Of a stretch of 64,000 bases of DNA, positions 20,666 through 32,047 are shown piece by piece. Numbering within the stretch: position 1 is the stretch's first letter; every line of letters starts with the position of its first letter. This stretch comes from Phytophthora quininea (lineage: Eukaryota; Oomycota; Peronosporomycetes; Peronosporales; Peronosporaceae), in contig JAAVTG010000779.1 in assembly GCA_011947345.1 (NCBI GenBank), positions 1 through 64,000 on the forward strand, read 5' to 3'. Position numbers and translations under genes: made by a program. The notes beneath the pieces were generated by a model. That model had not been told where the DNA came from. It did not search any database and saw only the letters and a list, made by a program, of their open reading frames with translations.

Positions 20666-21724
20666 TTAGTTCTCGAGCACTACACGGTAGCGGACCTTAC
20701 CGTCGCGCACCATCTGAATGCCTTCGTTGGCCTTACTCATGGGCAGCTTCTGGATGACGGGCCGGACGTTCTTCTCCGCAGCCAGGGCGAGCATGTCCTT
20801 GACGTCTTGGATGCTGCCGATGTGACTGCCCAGGAACTTGGCGCCCTTCATCACCACTTGAGCGGGTTTAAACTTGACCTCGTCGTTCGGAATGCCCACC
20901 ATGATACAGGTGCCGCGCGATCCCAGGAAGCTGATGAACGTGCCGTACGGCATGCCGTCGGCATCGGCCGTGATCAACAAAATGTCAACCGACCCCTCAG
21001 CCTTGGCCTGCTCCGGGTCCGAGTAGTTGACGAACTCGTCGGCCCCGAGCTCGCACCTCCTGCTCCTTGTTCGCCGACCGCGAGAACGCCACCACTGCTT
21101 CGGCGCCCATGGCCTTGGCGAACTGGATGGCGATGTGACCCAGTCCACCGATGCCGACGATACCAACCCGGTCGCCGGGCTTCACGCCCACCTCCTTGAA
21201 CGGGGTGAACACCGTCGTGCCGGCACACAGCAACGGTGCCGCAGCGTCCGACGGGATGCTGTCCGGGATCTTGAAGGCATAGTCGCTCAACACACGCACG
21301 TACTCGGCGTAGCCGCCGTACGTCTTGCTGCCGTCTTTGTACTTGGAGTTGTAGGTGCCGACGATGCCGTGGCAGTAGGCGTCCGCTCCTTTGGCGCAGT
21401 CCTTGCACGGGTGCTCGGGGTCCTTGTTCAGACAGGCCCAGACCTGCGCGCCGACGCCAACGCGGTCCCCGACCTTGAGGTCCTTCACCTTGTCGCCGGC
21501 GAGAGTCACCTCGCCGACGATCTCGTGACCGACGACGCACGGGTAGAGCGTAGGTTTCCAGCCGCTGTCGATGACGTGCAGGTCGGAGCCGCAGATGCCG
21601 CAGTGCGAGATCTTGATCTCCACGTCCTCGACGCCCAGCGGACGCGATTCGTACTCCCAGGGCTTGACGTCTTCGCCCTTGTCGAAGCAGGCCAGAGCCT
21701 TGATGGTTCTCGGAGCGGGGACAT
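20666..21724 (-). CDS. Zinc alcohol dehydrogenase copy D (two frameshifts)
   Basis: Same family as A-C and E but the most divergent full-length copy (VIDSGWKPTLY, CKDCAKGADAYC, GIGGLGHIAIQFAKAMGA, end VRYRVVLEN). It breaks just after the ATG (a C run one base short at about 21718) and near 21055, where CTCTCG is shortened to CTCG after EVRA. Both are error-like. Convergent with the FKBP gene, with only about 55 bp between stops. Confidence 0.82.
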
Positions 21725-22287
21725 GATCTCGGGGCTAGCACTTGGCTCTCACGGTCGAAATTCACTTGTGAAGATGCCCTGCTGCCACGCAGGACTCGTT
21801 GCCTGGTGGTTTCATAGCCGCCACGTACTCGCCAACTGCCAACGCGCAGCGCGTCGAAGTGCTGCACGTTCATCCTATCATCACGTGTCCTCGCGTTGGT
21901 GCTTGGTCTTGCATCTCCTCCTTAGTTGGTACTGCACGCCCAACAGATACTGTTGGCATCCGCGACAAGCTGCCGGCTACAGCAGCTTGCAAGACCCTTC
22001 ACAGCTGATGGCGAAGCCGCACAACACGTTAGTGTTTGGGGCAAAAAACAATATCTAACTCTGTGAATCGAGTTGCACTGCAGCCCTGCTTCGTCTCGAA
22101 CGTCTTCAGTCATGAACTTGGACTCACTCCATCTGTGCACACTTCAAAGATTAGGTGAGAGTCCACGTCATCCGCTCAAGCTGCCCCGCTGGATTAGTAG
22201 CTGGTCCTGGCATGCGTAAGCAGCGCTGGCTGCCAGTCAGTGCAAGATACTTTCTCGTGTACAGCCGCCCGAACAGCACACTCAATC
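21725..22287. other. Divergent intergenic region between dehydrogenases D and E
   Basis: Holds both promoters. No supported gene or RNA is seen. Confidence 0.4.
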
Positions 22288-22294
22288 TCATTTC
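22288..22294 (+). promoter_or_regulatory. Initiator of dehydrogenase E
   Basis: TCATTTC followed by AGTTT, 25-31 nt before the ATG at 22319. This spacing is typical of oomycete genes. Confidence 0.5.
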
Positions 22295-22318
22295 TAGTTT
22301 CGCCGTCGAGAGACAAGC

Positions 22319-23382
22319 ATGTCCACTGCTCCGCGCACCATCAAAGCCTACGCCTGCTTCGGCAAGGACGAGGAGATCAAGCCCTGGGAGTACCAGTCGC
22401 GCCCGCTTGGCCCCGAGGACATTGAGATCAAGATCTCGCACTGCGGCATCTGCGGCTCCGACCTGCACACCATGGAGAGCGGCTGGGGTCCGTCCATGTA
22501 TCCGTGTGTGGTCGGCCACGAGATCGTTGGCGAGATCACTCGCCGGCGACAAGGTGAAGGACCTCAAGGTCGGCGACCGTGTCGGTGTCGGTGCCCAGGC
22601 TTGGGCGTGTCTGAACAAGGACCCCGCCAACCCATGCAAGGAGTGCGCAAGTGGCGACGACGCATATTGCTCGCGTAAGGTCTGGACGTACAACGACAAG
22701 TACGCCAACGACGGCGCCATCTCGTACGGCGGATATGCCGAGTACGTTCGCGTCGCCAACGAGTATGCCTTCAAGATCCCGGACAACCTCCCGTCAGATG
22801 TCGCGGCCCCACTGCTGTGCGCCGGTACGACGGTGTTCACCCCGTTGAAGGAGGCCGACGTCAAGCCCGGCAAGCGTGTGGGCGTTGTGGGCATCGGTGG
22901 ACTGGGCCACTTGGGCATCCAGTTCGCCAAGGCCATGGGCGCCGACGCTGTAGTGGCGTTCTCTCGCTCGGCGAACAAGGAGGCCGAGGTGCGTGCTCGG
23001 CGCTACCGACTTCGTCGTCTACTCGGACGAGAAGCAGGCCGCTGCCGCTGCTGGTTCGGTCGACGTGCTGCTGATCTGCGCCAACGCTGACAACATGCCG
23101 TACACGCTCTTCCTGAGCTTCCTGGCCGTTCGTGGCTCGTGCATCATGGTGGGTCTGCCCAACGACGACGTCAAGTTCAACGCGTTCGGTGTTGTTGGCA
23201 AGGGCGCCAAGTTCGTGGGCAGCAACATCGGCAGCATCCAGGACATCAAGGACATGCTGGAGGTGGCGTCCAAGAAGAACGTGCGCGCTGTGATTCAGAA
23301 ACTGCCGATGAGCAAGGTGAACGAGGGCGTCAAGATGGTGCGCGACGGCACAGTGCGCTACCGCGTGGTGCTCGAGAATTAG
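22319..23382 (+). CDS. Zinc alcohol dehydrogenase copy E (two frameshifts)
   Basis: Nearly identical in protein to copy B but on the opposite strand. All zinc-ligand and nucleotide-binding motifs are present (CGICGSDLH, CKECASGDDAYCSRK, GIGGLGHLGIQFAKAMGA). Breaks: near 22538, the same CT loss as in copy B; and near 22997, CTCTCG to CTCG, the same position as in copy D. If the breaks are errors it encodes a complete 355-residue enzyme. Confidence 0.83.
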
Positions 23383-23568
23383 ATGTTGAGTGAAAGCTTA
23401 CTTCGAGGCGTTAATAAGTGAACGAGGACTCGATTGATGAGAAGTCATTCTTTGCCATACACACATACAACACTTGTGCAAAACGAACGATTCTAACTAA
23501 TGAAAAGCCAACCGCGAGGAATGCTGCAAGACTCATCGCTTCTTCACCTCCAATTCAGTCTCAGCCGT

Positions 23569-23821
23569 TCAATCTGAACGTAGACGTCGGTACGTCTTCT
23601 GCGAGGCAGCGTCGGTAGTACCAGCGGTCGACGTGCCGGTCTTGGTGCCTCCCGAGGTGTTGGCGTTGGCGTTCGCGCTGGCGTTCGCGCTGGCGGAGGC
23701 GGTAGCACCACCGCTGCTCTTGGTTGCAGTCGCCGACACGCCGTTTCCTTTCGTCGTCGTCGTCGTCGTGGTAGTGACCGCACCCGGCTGAGCAGCGACA
23801 CCGGCGTTCGTGTTGGCAGTG

Positions 23822-23855
<34 letters not shown>

Positions 23856-24258
23856 TGGTGCCGGCACCGGCACCGGCATTCACGCCGCCATTGACACCGA
23901 CGCCGTTGTATCCGTTGTACCCGTTGTACCCGTTGTACCCGTTGTACCCGTTCACACCGACCGAGGCCGCTCCCGGTGCACCAACGCCCACGCTAGCGAT
24001 GCCGGGAACGCCGACGCCGACGCCGACACCGACACCGTCGACACCAACACCGACGCTTGCCACGCCAGGAACGCCGACACCGACGCTCACACCAGGACCG
24101 GCGCCGACACCGACGCTAGCCACGCCGGGGACCCCAACGCCGACGCCCGGCACGCCGAGCAGCCCGAACGTCTCGGCGACTTGTTTCTCTGCGAGCGCGC
24201 CGTTGGAGAGCGCCAGGGCGGCGACGACCAGAATGGAGAGCTTGCTGCTAGTGAACAT
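23569..24258 (-). CDS. Gly/Val-rich repetitive secreted protein, copy 2
   Basis: 229 residues, an inverted near-copy of the gene at 18493: same signal peptide and same block order. Differences lie in repeat number: five NGY triplets instead of four, one more VGV step, and shorter Ala/Asp and Thr runs. It ends RRLRSD instead of RRLRSE because the duplication ends at the stop codon and the flank differs. Its initiator is retained at 24336-24348. Confidence 0.75.
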
Positions 24259-24335
24259 CGTGGTGGGTTGCAGGGTGGGCGTGCTTGTACTGGGCTTGCT
24301 GGTTTGCTTGGGTCGATCGTAGCTCGAGCCGGGGT

Positions 24336-24348
24336 ATTTGAGAATGAA
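24336..24348 (-). promoter_or_regulatory. Initiator of secreted-protein gene 2
   Basis: The minus strand reads TTCATTCTCAAAT, identical to the element before copy 1. Confidence 0.55.
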
Positions 24349-24894
24349 CTCCGGGGATCGTGGCTCGCTGGAGGGCTCGCTAGCGCAGGGCGGTCTCAGC
24401 AGCGAGGGCGGGTCGTGCCCGGCGCTGCTCTGAAGCGGACGAACAGCGGGTCGATCGCCGATCAAGCACCTCGCTGGTCAACACCCAAGGCATCCGGGTC
24501 ATGCCAATTGCCGGTCTGCTACGCCGGTGGAGGCGCATGACACGCCAGATGCTCCGTCGGCGACCGCACATCCACACAGCCTTGACAAGTTGAAGCCGCA
24601 GCAGGCTGACCGCGCGACAGGTGTGACCGGCCAACGTGCAGGCTGCAGGCTGCAGACTGCAGACTGCAGACTGCAGACTGCAGCTCGAAGCGTGTCCGTA
24701 TACAGCGGATCCGAGCCAGCTGACGAGTCCGTGTGTTGTGTAGGGAGCGATATCTTTGCGGTCTATCCACGCAGCTCCACACGACGCCGGACTAAGAGGT
24801 GCGTGTGAGCTTTGCGTAAGGGAGCAAGTTGCCTTTGGTCCGAGAGCAGGAGCGGTCTGCCGCTGCTCTGGGCGTCATAAGCCGACGCTGTTCG

Positions 24895-25142
24895 TCTACG
24901 CTCGGAGTGAGCGTAAAACCCTTGACGCTTGACGGACTTTGAGGGAGAAATGTCCGTACACCCCAGCGGCTCGAGGCGCTGCTACCCATTCGACCGTTCT
25001 TCGTGTTGCCGTGCAGTAGTGTTTGTTGGCTAGATTAAGTCTTACACGGTTTGCTTACCGCCATTTCTTGTTGGACGCCTTCGTGTGCTCTGTTCTGGTG
25101 GCCTTCTCACTGGTTTCGATGCAATTCACTTTCGTGGTCGTC
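24895..25142 (+). repeat. Third, truncated copy of the FKBP promoter
   Basis: Matches 19165-19410 and stops abruptly after TTTCGTGGTCGT at 25142. No FKBP coding sequence follows. Confidence 0.9.
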
Positions 25143-25702
25143 TCAAGAGGATGATCATCCGAGAGACGCTCTGCAACTTCAACTTGGAGCATACAAAACG
25201 TAGTATCAAACGGCGTAAGTACGAAAACACGACCTTGTCGAGCATCTTGTTGCCGACGCCTGGCTAGTTCTCAAGCCTTGCTCTGCGTCGTCACACTCGC
25301 TTACCGTCCCGCACACGTTTACCCCACATGAGCCAGAAGGTTTGGCCTACCCAGAGACTCTAGAACGAGGCGATCCAACTGCAACGGCATACGAAACGTA
25401 CGACCCCTGGGGCGCACTTCTGAATTCGCCGCCTCCTTCGCTTGCCGCCGCTAATGGATGGCAACTAGAGACCACCCTTTGCCCGGCCAGATCCTCCACG
25501 AAGACAGCACCGTCACAGGCGCGCCTCCACGCAGCCCCAGTAGCAACAGCTCCGCCAGCACCAAAGCCTACCGCCTCATCCCAAGACCGCCCCAGTCCCC
25601 GCGCATGGACGCTCGGCCACCTGCTCCTGTGCCGTCCGCCTCGTCACTGCCAGGACAGACCTCGCCCACAGAGAGCAGCGCCCTAGCGGGGGCGTCAACA
25701 CC

Positions 25703-28700
25703 ATGAACGAGGCCGAATCGTCTTCTCAATCCCCAGATGAGATCTCTCGCACGTCCTCTCGACGGGCCAGCTCCACTCGCAGCCCTCGAGTCAAGTCCCC
25801 CAGACGAGATTCTGACGGTGGCAAAGCGCTCAAACCCATTGAAACCAACAGCGAGGCACAGACGCCCACGCAGCCGTACCGTCGGCAGACGATGGCGAGA
25901 AACTCAAGCCAATCCAAGATGATGTCGAAACACCTGTCGAAGCAGATCGATCGAGCAGGACTGCCCGAAACGGAGGTCGATTCGCTGCAGACGGAAGACG
26001 AGGACGAGACGAGTGAGTTGACCTTCACACTGCCAGAGCTGTCCAAGGAAGGAGACGACACGGGACGCACCGTGAGGAGACGTGGCCCACAGACCACGTC
26101 ATGCTGCTTTACATGCTATCAAGGTACGCCGTGTGCGCCCGCACCAAAGACGAGAAGGAGTCGTGGATCCGCCAGACCCCGCTGCTTGTGCTCATGTATG
26201 AAGGCATCGCCGCGGGGGCTCTCAACTTTGACTACGCGCCGGCGGCTATGGTCATCGCCCAGGAAGGAAGACCCAAGCGGATCTGGATGAACACGACACA
26301 AGACGGCAAGTCTGCGGTGGACGATCTGCGCGAAGCGAACCTTATCAACGGATTGAAGCTCTCCACCAAAGACTACCACTCAGTGACGGCGTTCCAAGTT
26401 TCTCTGCGGGGCCTGCAGCTTCTGTCGCAGGCTAGCAAGGAGCTCAAGGCGAATGTCGATGCCTTTATCTTCGCCCCGAAGCCGTATCGCCGGGAACTGC
26501 TCAAGATCCGCTACATTCCGATCCGAGATCCCCGGATGCCGCGGATGTGCCCGATACTTCAGGGCCCGCTTGGTCTTTTAACACCGGCAGCGATAAAAAT
26601 CTAACTGCAGGCGTCGACACCCAAGAGGCCGAGGAAGAAGAGCCCGAGTTTAACGAGGAAGGCCGCTTCATCCTCGAGTCGATCGGGTACTTCCGCTACT
26701 CTGGAGTGACCGAGACCGAAGATGTGTCGTACGTCTCTAGTCCGTTTGTGCCGCAATGTGTTCGCAGCCTCGAAGCGTACCAGCAATTGTCTTCCAATGC
26801 ACACCGCGCGCTAGAAGCTGCCAGTGGGCAGTCCAATATCCGAGACACGCTGTCAGAGGCGATCGTGCTCGCGAACCCCGTGTGCCTTGTGGGTGAGTGG
26901 ATCCCATTCGGCTCGAACCAAATCGTGGCGCTAAACGAGCGACTTGGGTCAATGGATCGCTGTCAGGGAGGACTTTTCACGTCGCTCATCGACGATCGAC
27001 CCACGGACACGCAGTTCGAAGTGCCCCGGGACTCACCGAGGTCCGCATCCTGGACTACGACCCCGTGCGCTACATCAACTTTGAGGCGGAAATCAACTTC
27101 CCTGAAGACGACGGAATCGTGCAGGTCGAGAACTTTGGCATCCATCTCAACGTGGACGGCACCATTTTCTACGGCATCAGGGTGGACGCGATCTTGGACA
27201 AGCGCTCGGATCGGATCTCGGTCGACTTGCTCTCGAGACTGCTGGTTGATATCCACCAAGACTCGTCCGAAGTCATGGACGATCTGCTGTCGTCGTACCA
27301 GACGAGCTTGCTCGATATGGTGTTCCTCGGGGATATTGCTAACCGCGGCAAGTTCAACATGATCATGGCGGACCAAATCGACCCGTTCATGCCCGGACTC
27401 GAGTACATGGATAGAGGCGACTACGAGAACGAACTCAAGCAGGTTCTAGGCGACATCCACTGCGCCTACGACATCGGAGAAGACAGTGTTTTGATCGTCG
27501 GAAGAGATGGCATGCTCATTGCGGGGTCGGCGTGTAAGCGCTTCGAAAAGATCTTCATCTCATACTTCTCGCTGCTGTGTCGCGAGATGTTCCTGCGGAG
27601 TTTCTTCACGCGCATTTTCGTGCTGGAAGAGCTTTTGAAGCACATTCGCGAATTGATTTTCCGAGCCAAAGAAGACCCCGATCACCTCGTCACCATCCGA
27701 GCCAAGCTGAACCAGGCAACCAACGACCTCATCTTGGTAAGATGTTGTTGTTTGTCTATGAAAGAGGTGTAGGTGCTGATCGTTGTGTTCTCTTTTTTGT
27801 TATTGTTGTATTCGCAGTTTACCGACACACTAGGCTATTTGCTAGAGTCGCTGGAGTTTGTCAAAATCCCGCAGAAATCTTCAAATGCGAGCGAAGAAGA
27901 GGAGTCGATCTTCAGCTACCTGGACCTGAAGAAGCAGCACCACGACATCCTCCTTCGTGTACGCGACTTGGAGAAACTGGTGCTCGGCGCCAAATACGAG
28001 ATCGTCAACTTGCGGCAGATGGCCGAAGTGTTGAACACGTCTGAGCTAGAGGACATTTTCAAGACGGTGGAAGGGAATACCAAAGTGCTGGCAGACTCGT
28101 CACTGTGTGTGGAGCAGACCGGCTCGTCGTTGGAGGTGGTCCAGTTACTACTCGCTGGTAGCTTCGCCTTCACGCTTCTGGATCGCATCCCTGGTGGAAG
28201 TCTCAATGTGAGCATGCCAGAGTGGGTCGACAAGGCCTTCTCCAAGACCATCATCGAAGTGCCGCTGCTCTTTTTCGTGCTCAATATGCTGTGGATGATC
28301 GGCTGCGTCTACATGTTGATCCGGTACAAGAAGAAGAAGAGTCACGAGAGTGAATACGGAAGGCGAACACTCCGGATCAAGGTTAACAAAGCCATCAACA
28401 TCGACGCCTTCGAGACCTTCCTGGGCACTCGAATCCTCGACAAACAAGAGAGTGTGTCTCAACTTGCATCCGAGGTACGTCGAGTAGTGTGGAAAGACAT
28501 TGGTCTCCAGCCTTGCAACGATGAGCGAGCCCATCCACGCAGAGGCGTCGCCTACTTAAAGACTGGGCTCACGTGGAAGCTCAAAATCAAATACTTCTTC
28601 ATCAACGCGTGGGAAGAATGGCAGGCGCGGCTCCAGCAGACCAAAACCAACGCAGCGGCCAACCCGACGGCAAATGCCGTGTCGCCACTAAACACTGGAG

Positions 28701-29038
28701 AAGCGAGTGGCGGCGTTCTCGAGTCTGGCGTACCAGTCGAGGTAGAAGTCGAGTATGACAGTCGATATGGCTTCCTACTCTTCGTCACCTTCTACTTCCA
28801 CATGCCTGAGAAGGAGATCCCCCTCGCTCAGCAGTGCAAAACTTTGCTGGAACAGATGAAAGAGAAGTTGAATCTAGGGAAGAGATCAGCCGCCAAGCCG
28901 AAACGAGCACTGGACGAAAGCTACTTCCCTCGCAATGAGACTGTCATCATGGAGCAGGAGCTGATGAACTGGTTTGCCATGGAGATGAAGCAGCACGAGG
29001 TCATCAAAAACGTCGAGCTGTTCTTGAGCTCTCTGTGA
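25703..29038 (+). CDS. Large membrane protein of unknown function (frameshifted, one intron)
   Basis: I do not recognise the family. From the ATG at 25703: a Ser/Arg-rich disordered start, then folded sequence (WIRQTPLLVLMYEG, DYHSVTAFQVSLRGLQLL), an acidic link, a long alpha/beta region (LTEVRILDYDPVRYINFEAE), an amphipathic coiled region (LKKQHHDILLRVRDLEKLVL), two hydrophobic helices (about 28130-28190 and 28250-28320) and a soluble tail. Frame changes fall near 26075, 26575 and 27030; the last is a C run one base short. The disordered N-terminus may extend back to an ATG at 25329 through two more frame changes. The coil-plus-two-helix end loosely recalls CorA-type channels, but the CorA GMN motif is absent. 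Confidence 0.6.
27737..27817 (+). other. 81-bp intron in the large membrane protein gene
   Basis: GTAAGA donor and a pyrimidine-rich stretch ending TTCGCAG. Splicing joins NDLIL to FTDTLGYLLE in frame. Without it, an in-frame TAG near 27770 would end the protein. Confidence 0.8.
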
Positions 29039-29680
29039 TAAGAACTGGTTAGTATATTTGTTCATCGAATAGATTCCCATCCGTCTAACCTGATGGCAAG
29101 GACGAGAGATTTTCCGAGAGTTTCGATCGGTAGCTGACCAAGATGATCACATTCAATATTTCGCCCTCGCGGCACTTCTCGATTCGCGCTTCTGGTGCTC
29201 ATTCTCCAAATCTCTTAAAAAAAAGGAGACGTCCCAACAGAATTCAACTCAAACTTCGGTATATTAACAGTCAATTACGAAAAGCATGTATTGCAACCGA
29301 TGAGGGTTTATGGTACGATGCAAATCCTATGCGAAGAGAACGTGCAAAACTGGATAGCATTAACAAACACACGGAGTAAACTAGCATATTCATTTGCCCA
29401 GCTTGATCTTGATCATTGCCAAACGACAACCAGAATGGATCGGATGCAGTACTGCCTGTTTCTGCAGCGACGGTTGCTCAGCATAGTGCATCCACCCCAA
29501 CAACAACTTGTTGTCAATAAGTGGCTCCTCCGATGAGGGGAAGCGGATCAGCTATTCCACGCTTGACACGGCTAAGAGTGTCATCGAAACCAGCACGTGC
29601 TGGTAAGGGAGATGCTGGAGCTAGTGGAGTTCAAGTAGTGGATATTGTGCTTGGAATTAAAATGTGTGGAGCTGCACTGA

Positions 29681-31825
29681 CTAGCAAACCATTTCGACCT
29701 CCTTTTTCGCACTGCCGAGGCAGACCAGCTCGCTCTTCAGCCGCTTGCGTGTGGACACCTTCTGCTCCGAGTCTCCCATCAACCGTGCAAGCTTGTCATC
29801 GGTCACACTATTCAATTCGCGAGCCATCCCAGCAGCAAATTGGCAGAGCACCAGATCGTTCAGCCGCATGGGGATCAAGTCCACGAACCGCGGCACGGCC
29901 ACATCCAAATATGCTTGCAGTGCCATCTGCATCTCGAGAGCTTCACAGTCATCCGTAGTTGGCGCAATGGATGCGATCGCTTTCATGACGTCTGCGAATC
30001 GAGCTCTTCCGCACGAGTCCACAGGCACGGCGTCTTTCATTTGATCTTGCAGACCTCGCAGCCTCTTCTTGTCCATCTCGGAGAATAGTCGCTGGTCTTG
30101 AGTATAGGGACGGCTTTCTGTGGCGAGCAGTGTGTCCATTTCCTCCTTGGCAGCTTGCGCCACGCAGTCAAGCACTTCAACCGAAGTATTCTTGATAAAC
30201 TGCGCCACTCTCGACGTGGCGTGGAGTCCGCTGGTCACGAGGTCGGAGACCAACTCGGTTTGAATTCGATACCCGTCAAGAAGCTGCTGGGTTGGCCCTC
30301 CCCACTCGTCCACGCATTGGCGGTAGAGGTTGCAGAACACTTGATACGACGGAAAGATGGAGATCTCGTCGCCACGGTTTTCGCGGATAAAGTGCTTCGT
30401 CGCCGCGAACTTGTCGAAGCGCCATGTATCTGCAGGCAACCAACCTGTAAACTCCGCACAACGGACTAGCATGCCGTTCACCTCGATCACTTTTACGCTG
30501 CACCATTCGCCATCGATGTCGACCTGGACATCGTCGCCGACTTCGACTTCCTTCTTCGGTTTGGTTCGTTTGATCCCAGTGATGTGGTTCTTCATCTCCT
30601 TGATCGCGATCTGGAAAGCGTTCTCCTTGGTGCGAAGAACAGCTCGGAGCCGAATATCTGCGGCAGTTTGTTGGTGGCCATCTTCTCCTTTGTGATCAGT
30701 GGTGGAGGGCAACTGGTCGTACTGTCCGTTCATCGTGGCTTCCATCTGCCGCAAGTACTGGTTCACCCACTTGCCCAACTGCTGTCGCTGCGAACATAAA
30801 TCTTCCAACGGGATGCCGAGACTTCCCAGCTCTTTGTGAGCTTTGGCCATCCGTGTATTGATCTCAGCGATCACCTTGGGCAACGCTCGACGGATGTTGT
30901 TTTGCAGGATCGTCACCAACCGCGTCGTCAATCCTGGCACACCCCACAACTCGTCCCGCAACTCTCGCCAGTATCGATGTCCACGGAAGAACTTGGACTC
31001 GTACGCGAGCCCATTCTCAATCGTAGTGCCATCGTTCACCTCCAATTGACTACGGCACCGCACGGCGTGATACCCGAGATGCATGAACTTCTTCTTGTTC
31101 AGTAGCAAGTCGTGCACGGCTTGCTCCGCACCAGCATCGACCAGATCCACCTTCGTCACCACTGCAATCGTGCGAACTCCGTCCGGGTCTGCTTCTTGCG
31201 CGGCCTGGAGGATCTCGGTGTTGTGCATGTCAACGTTGGCGGGGACGACGGCGATAATCATCGTGCGCTCCTGCTTCATGTATCGATTCACCATTTGGCG
31301 CACTCTCGGAATGATTCGTTGGTCTTCGTGGTCGCCCACCGTGCGGACAAGTCCCGGCAGGTCAGTGAGCGTGAGGTTTGGTAACTCGGGTCCACTCATC
31401 TCAATGACGATCTGGTCGTCGCTGATGTACTGGCCTTCGTCCACCAGCTTCTGGGTGAGCTTGGTGATGGCGTCGGGGACGTCGTCCAGACAGTTCAAAG
31501 ACTCTCGGTCCTCCTCCTTATCACCTTCATCACCGTCAGGACGGAACCGGACGAGGCGAACATCACCTCGAAACGTGTCGGCACTCGACAGAATGAGCTG
31601 CGTTGGACATCTCGTGGTGAGTTGGTCGTTCGACGGGAACGACACGCCCGAAAGCGCCGACAACAGCGAAGACTTGCCGGACGAGGTGTCCCCCATGACG
31701 GCGATCTGCGGCAGCTCGACATACTGGTCGAGTCCGATCTCCCTGAGTTTGTCGACGAGCTTTCGCTCTGCTTGGGCGTTGACGTTGGCGAACAACTGCT
31801 TGGAGAAATTCTTGTTCTTGGTCAT
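29681..31825 (-). CDS. Mx-like dynamin GTPase with SH3/Tudor-like insert, unit 1
   Basis: 714 residues, intact. GTPase: G1 GDTSSGKSS at 45-53, G2 RCPT near 72-75, G3 DLPG at 155-158, G4 TKVD at 224-227. Stalk: IRENRGDEISIFPSY near 480-494 corresponds to the Mx segment that normally follows a short loop. The C-terminal LARLMGDSEQKVSTRKRL is the effector-domain end typical of Mx and dynamins. There is no PH or proline-rich domain. Unusual: residues about 427-472 (VGDDVQVDIDGEWCSV, then LVRCAEFTG) look like a small SH3/Tudor-type barrel inserted in the stalk. Such GTPases assemble on membranes or nucleoprotein. An initiator lies just upstream. Confidence 0.9.
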   Translation of the reverse strand: MTKNKNFSKQLFANVNAQAERKLVDKLREIGLDQYVELPQIAVMGDTSSGKSSLLSALSGVSFPSNDQLTTRCPTQLILSSADTFRGDVRLVRFRPDGDEGDKEEDRESLNCLDDVPDAITKLTQKLVDEGQYISDDQIVIEMSGPELPNLTLTDLPGLVRTVGDHEDQRIIPRVRQMVNRYMKQERTMIIAVVPANVDMHNTEILQAAQEADPDGVRTIAVVTKVDLVDAGAEQAVHDLLLNKKKFMHLGYHAVRCRSQLEVNDGTTIENGLAYESKFFRGHRYWRELRDELWGVPGLTTRLVTILQNNIRRALPKVIAEINTRMAKAHKELGSLGIPLEDLCSQRQQLGKWVNQYLRQMEATMNGQYDQLPSTTDHKGEDGHQQTAADIRLRAVLRTKENAFQIAIKEMKNHITGIKRTKPKKEVEVGDDVQVDIDGEWCSVKVIEVNGMLVRCAEFTGWLPADTWRFDKFAATKHFIRENRGDEISIFPSYQVFCNLYRQCVDEWGGPTQQLLDGYRIQTELVSDLVTSGLHATSRVAQFIKNTSVEVLDCVAQAAKEEMDTLLATESRPYTQDQRLFSEMDKKRLRGLQDQMKDAVPVDSCGRARFADVMKAIASIAPTTDDCEALEMQMALQAYLDVAVPRFVDLIPMRLNDLVLCQFAAGMARELNSVTDDKLARLMGDSEQKVSTRKRLKSELVCLGSAKKEVEMVC

Positions 31826-31839
31826 GGCGAGAACCGAGT

Positions 31840-31855
31840 GAAATCGGAAGTGAAA
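31840..31855 (-). promoter_or_regulatory. Initiator of the unit 1 dynamin
   Basis: The minus strand reads TTTCACTTCCGATTTC, an oomycete initiator pattern about 15-30 nt before the ATG at 31825. The same sequence is present in units 2, 3 and 4 but not in unit 5. Confidence 0.5.
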
Positions 31856-32047
31856 GATGAAGAAGTGTATTATTTAGTTGAATTCCCGCACGGCACACGA
31901 GAAGAGGTGATTCCAACGGTGGCACCTCAGTAACACGGTTAGAGTCGCCTTCTGTCATGTGCAGCGGTGGCTTCCAACGAGCTCATGCAAAATATGCAGA
32001 AACAACGGTGCCAACTCCACGAAAAAGAAGTCGACGGCTCCGGTTGC

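Larger units (their letters stand above)
23575..25142 (-). repeat. Inverted segmental duplication of about 17630-19170
   Basis: About 1.57 kb carrying the secreted-protein gene, its upstream region and part of the FKBP promoter. It shares the variant CAATTCACT with the left arm (17443-17873) rather than the right arm (CAATTCGCT), so the left-arm version was the source. The upstream CTGCAG-type microsatellite is expanded here (about 24645-24685). Confidence 0.9.

Noticed and set aside
21027..22058. 343-codon plus-strand frame
   Set aside because: Antisense to dehydrogenase D, with no domain of its own.
26571..26608. 38-bp GT-AG intron ending in CTAACTGCAG
   Set aside because: Shorter than the other introns here (51-118 bp). 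A base indel explains the frame change equally well.
29291..29536. 81-codon plus-strand frame conserved in all units
   Set aside because: Lies in the dynamin 3' flank, with no signal peptide or domain. Conservation is explained by the unit duplication.
31083..31841. Ser/Thr-rich 252-codon plus-strand frame, repeated in other units
   Set aside because: Antisense shadow of the dynamin GTPase domain. It repeats only because the dynamin repeats.
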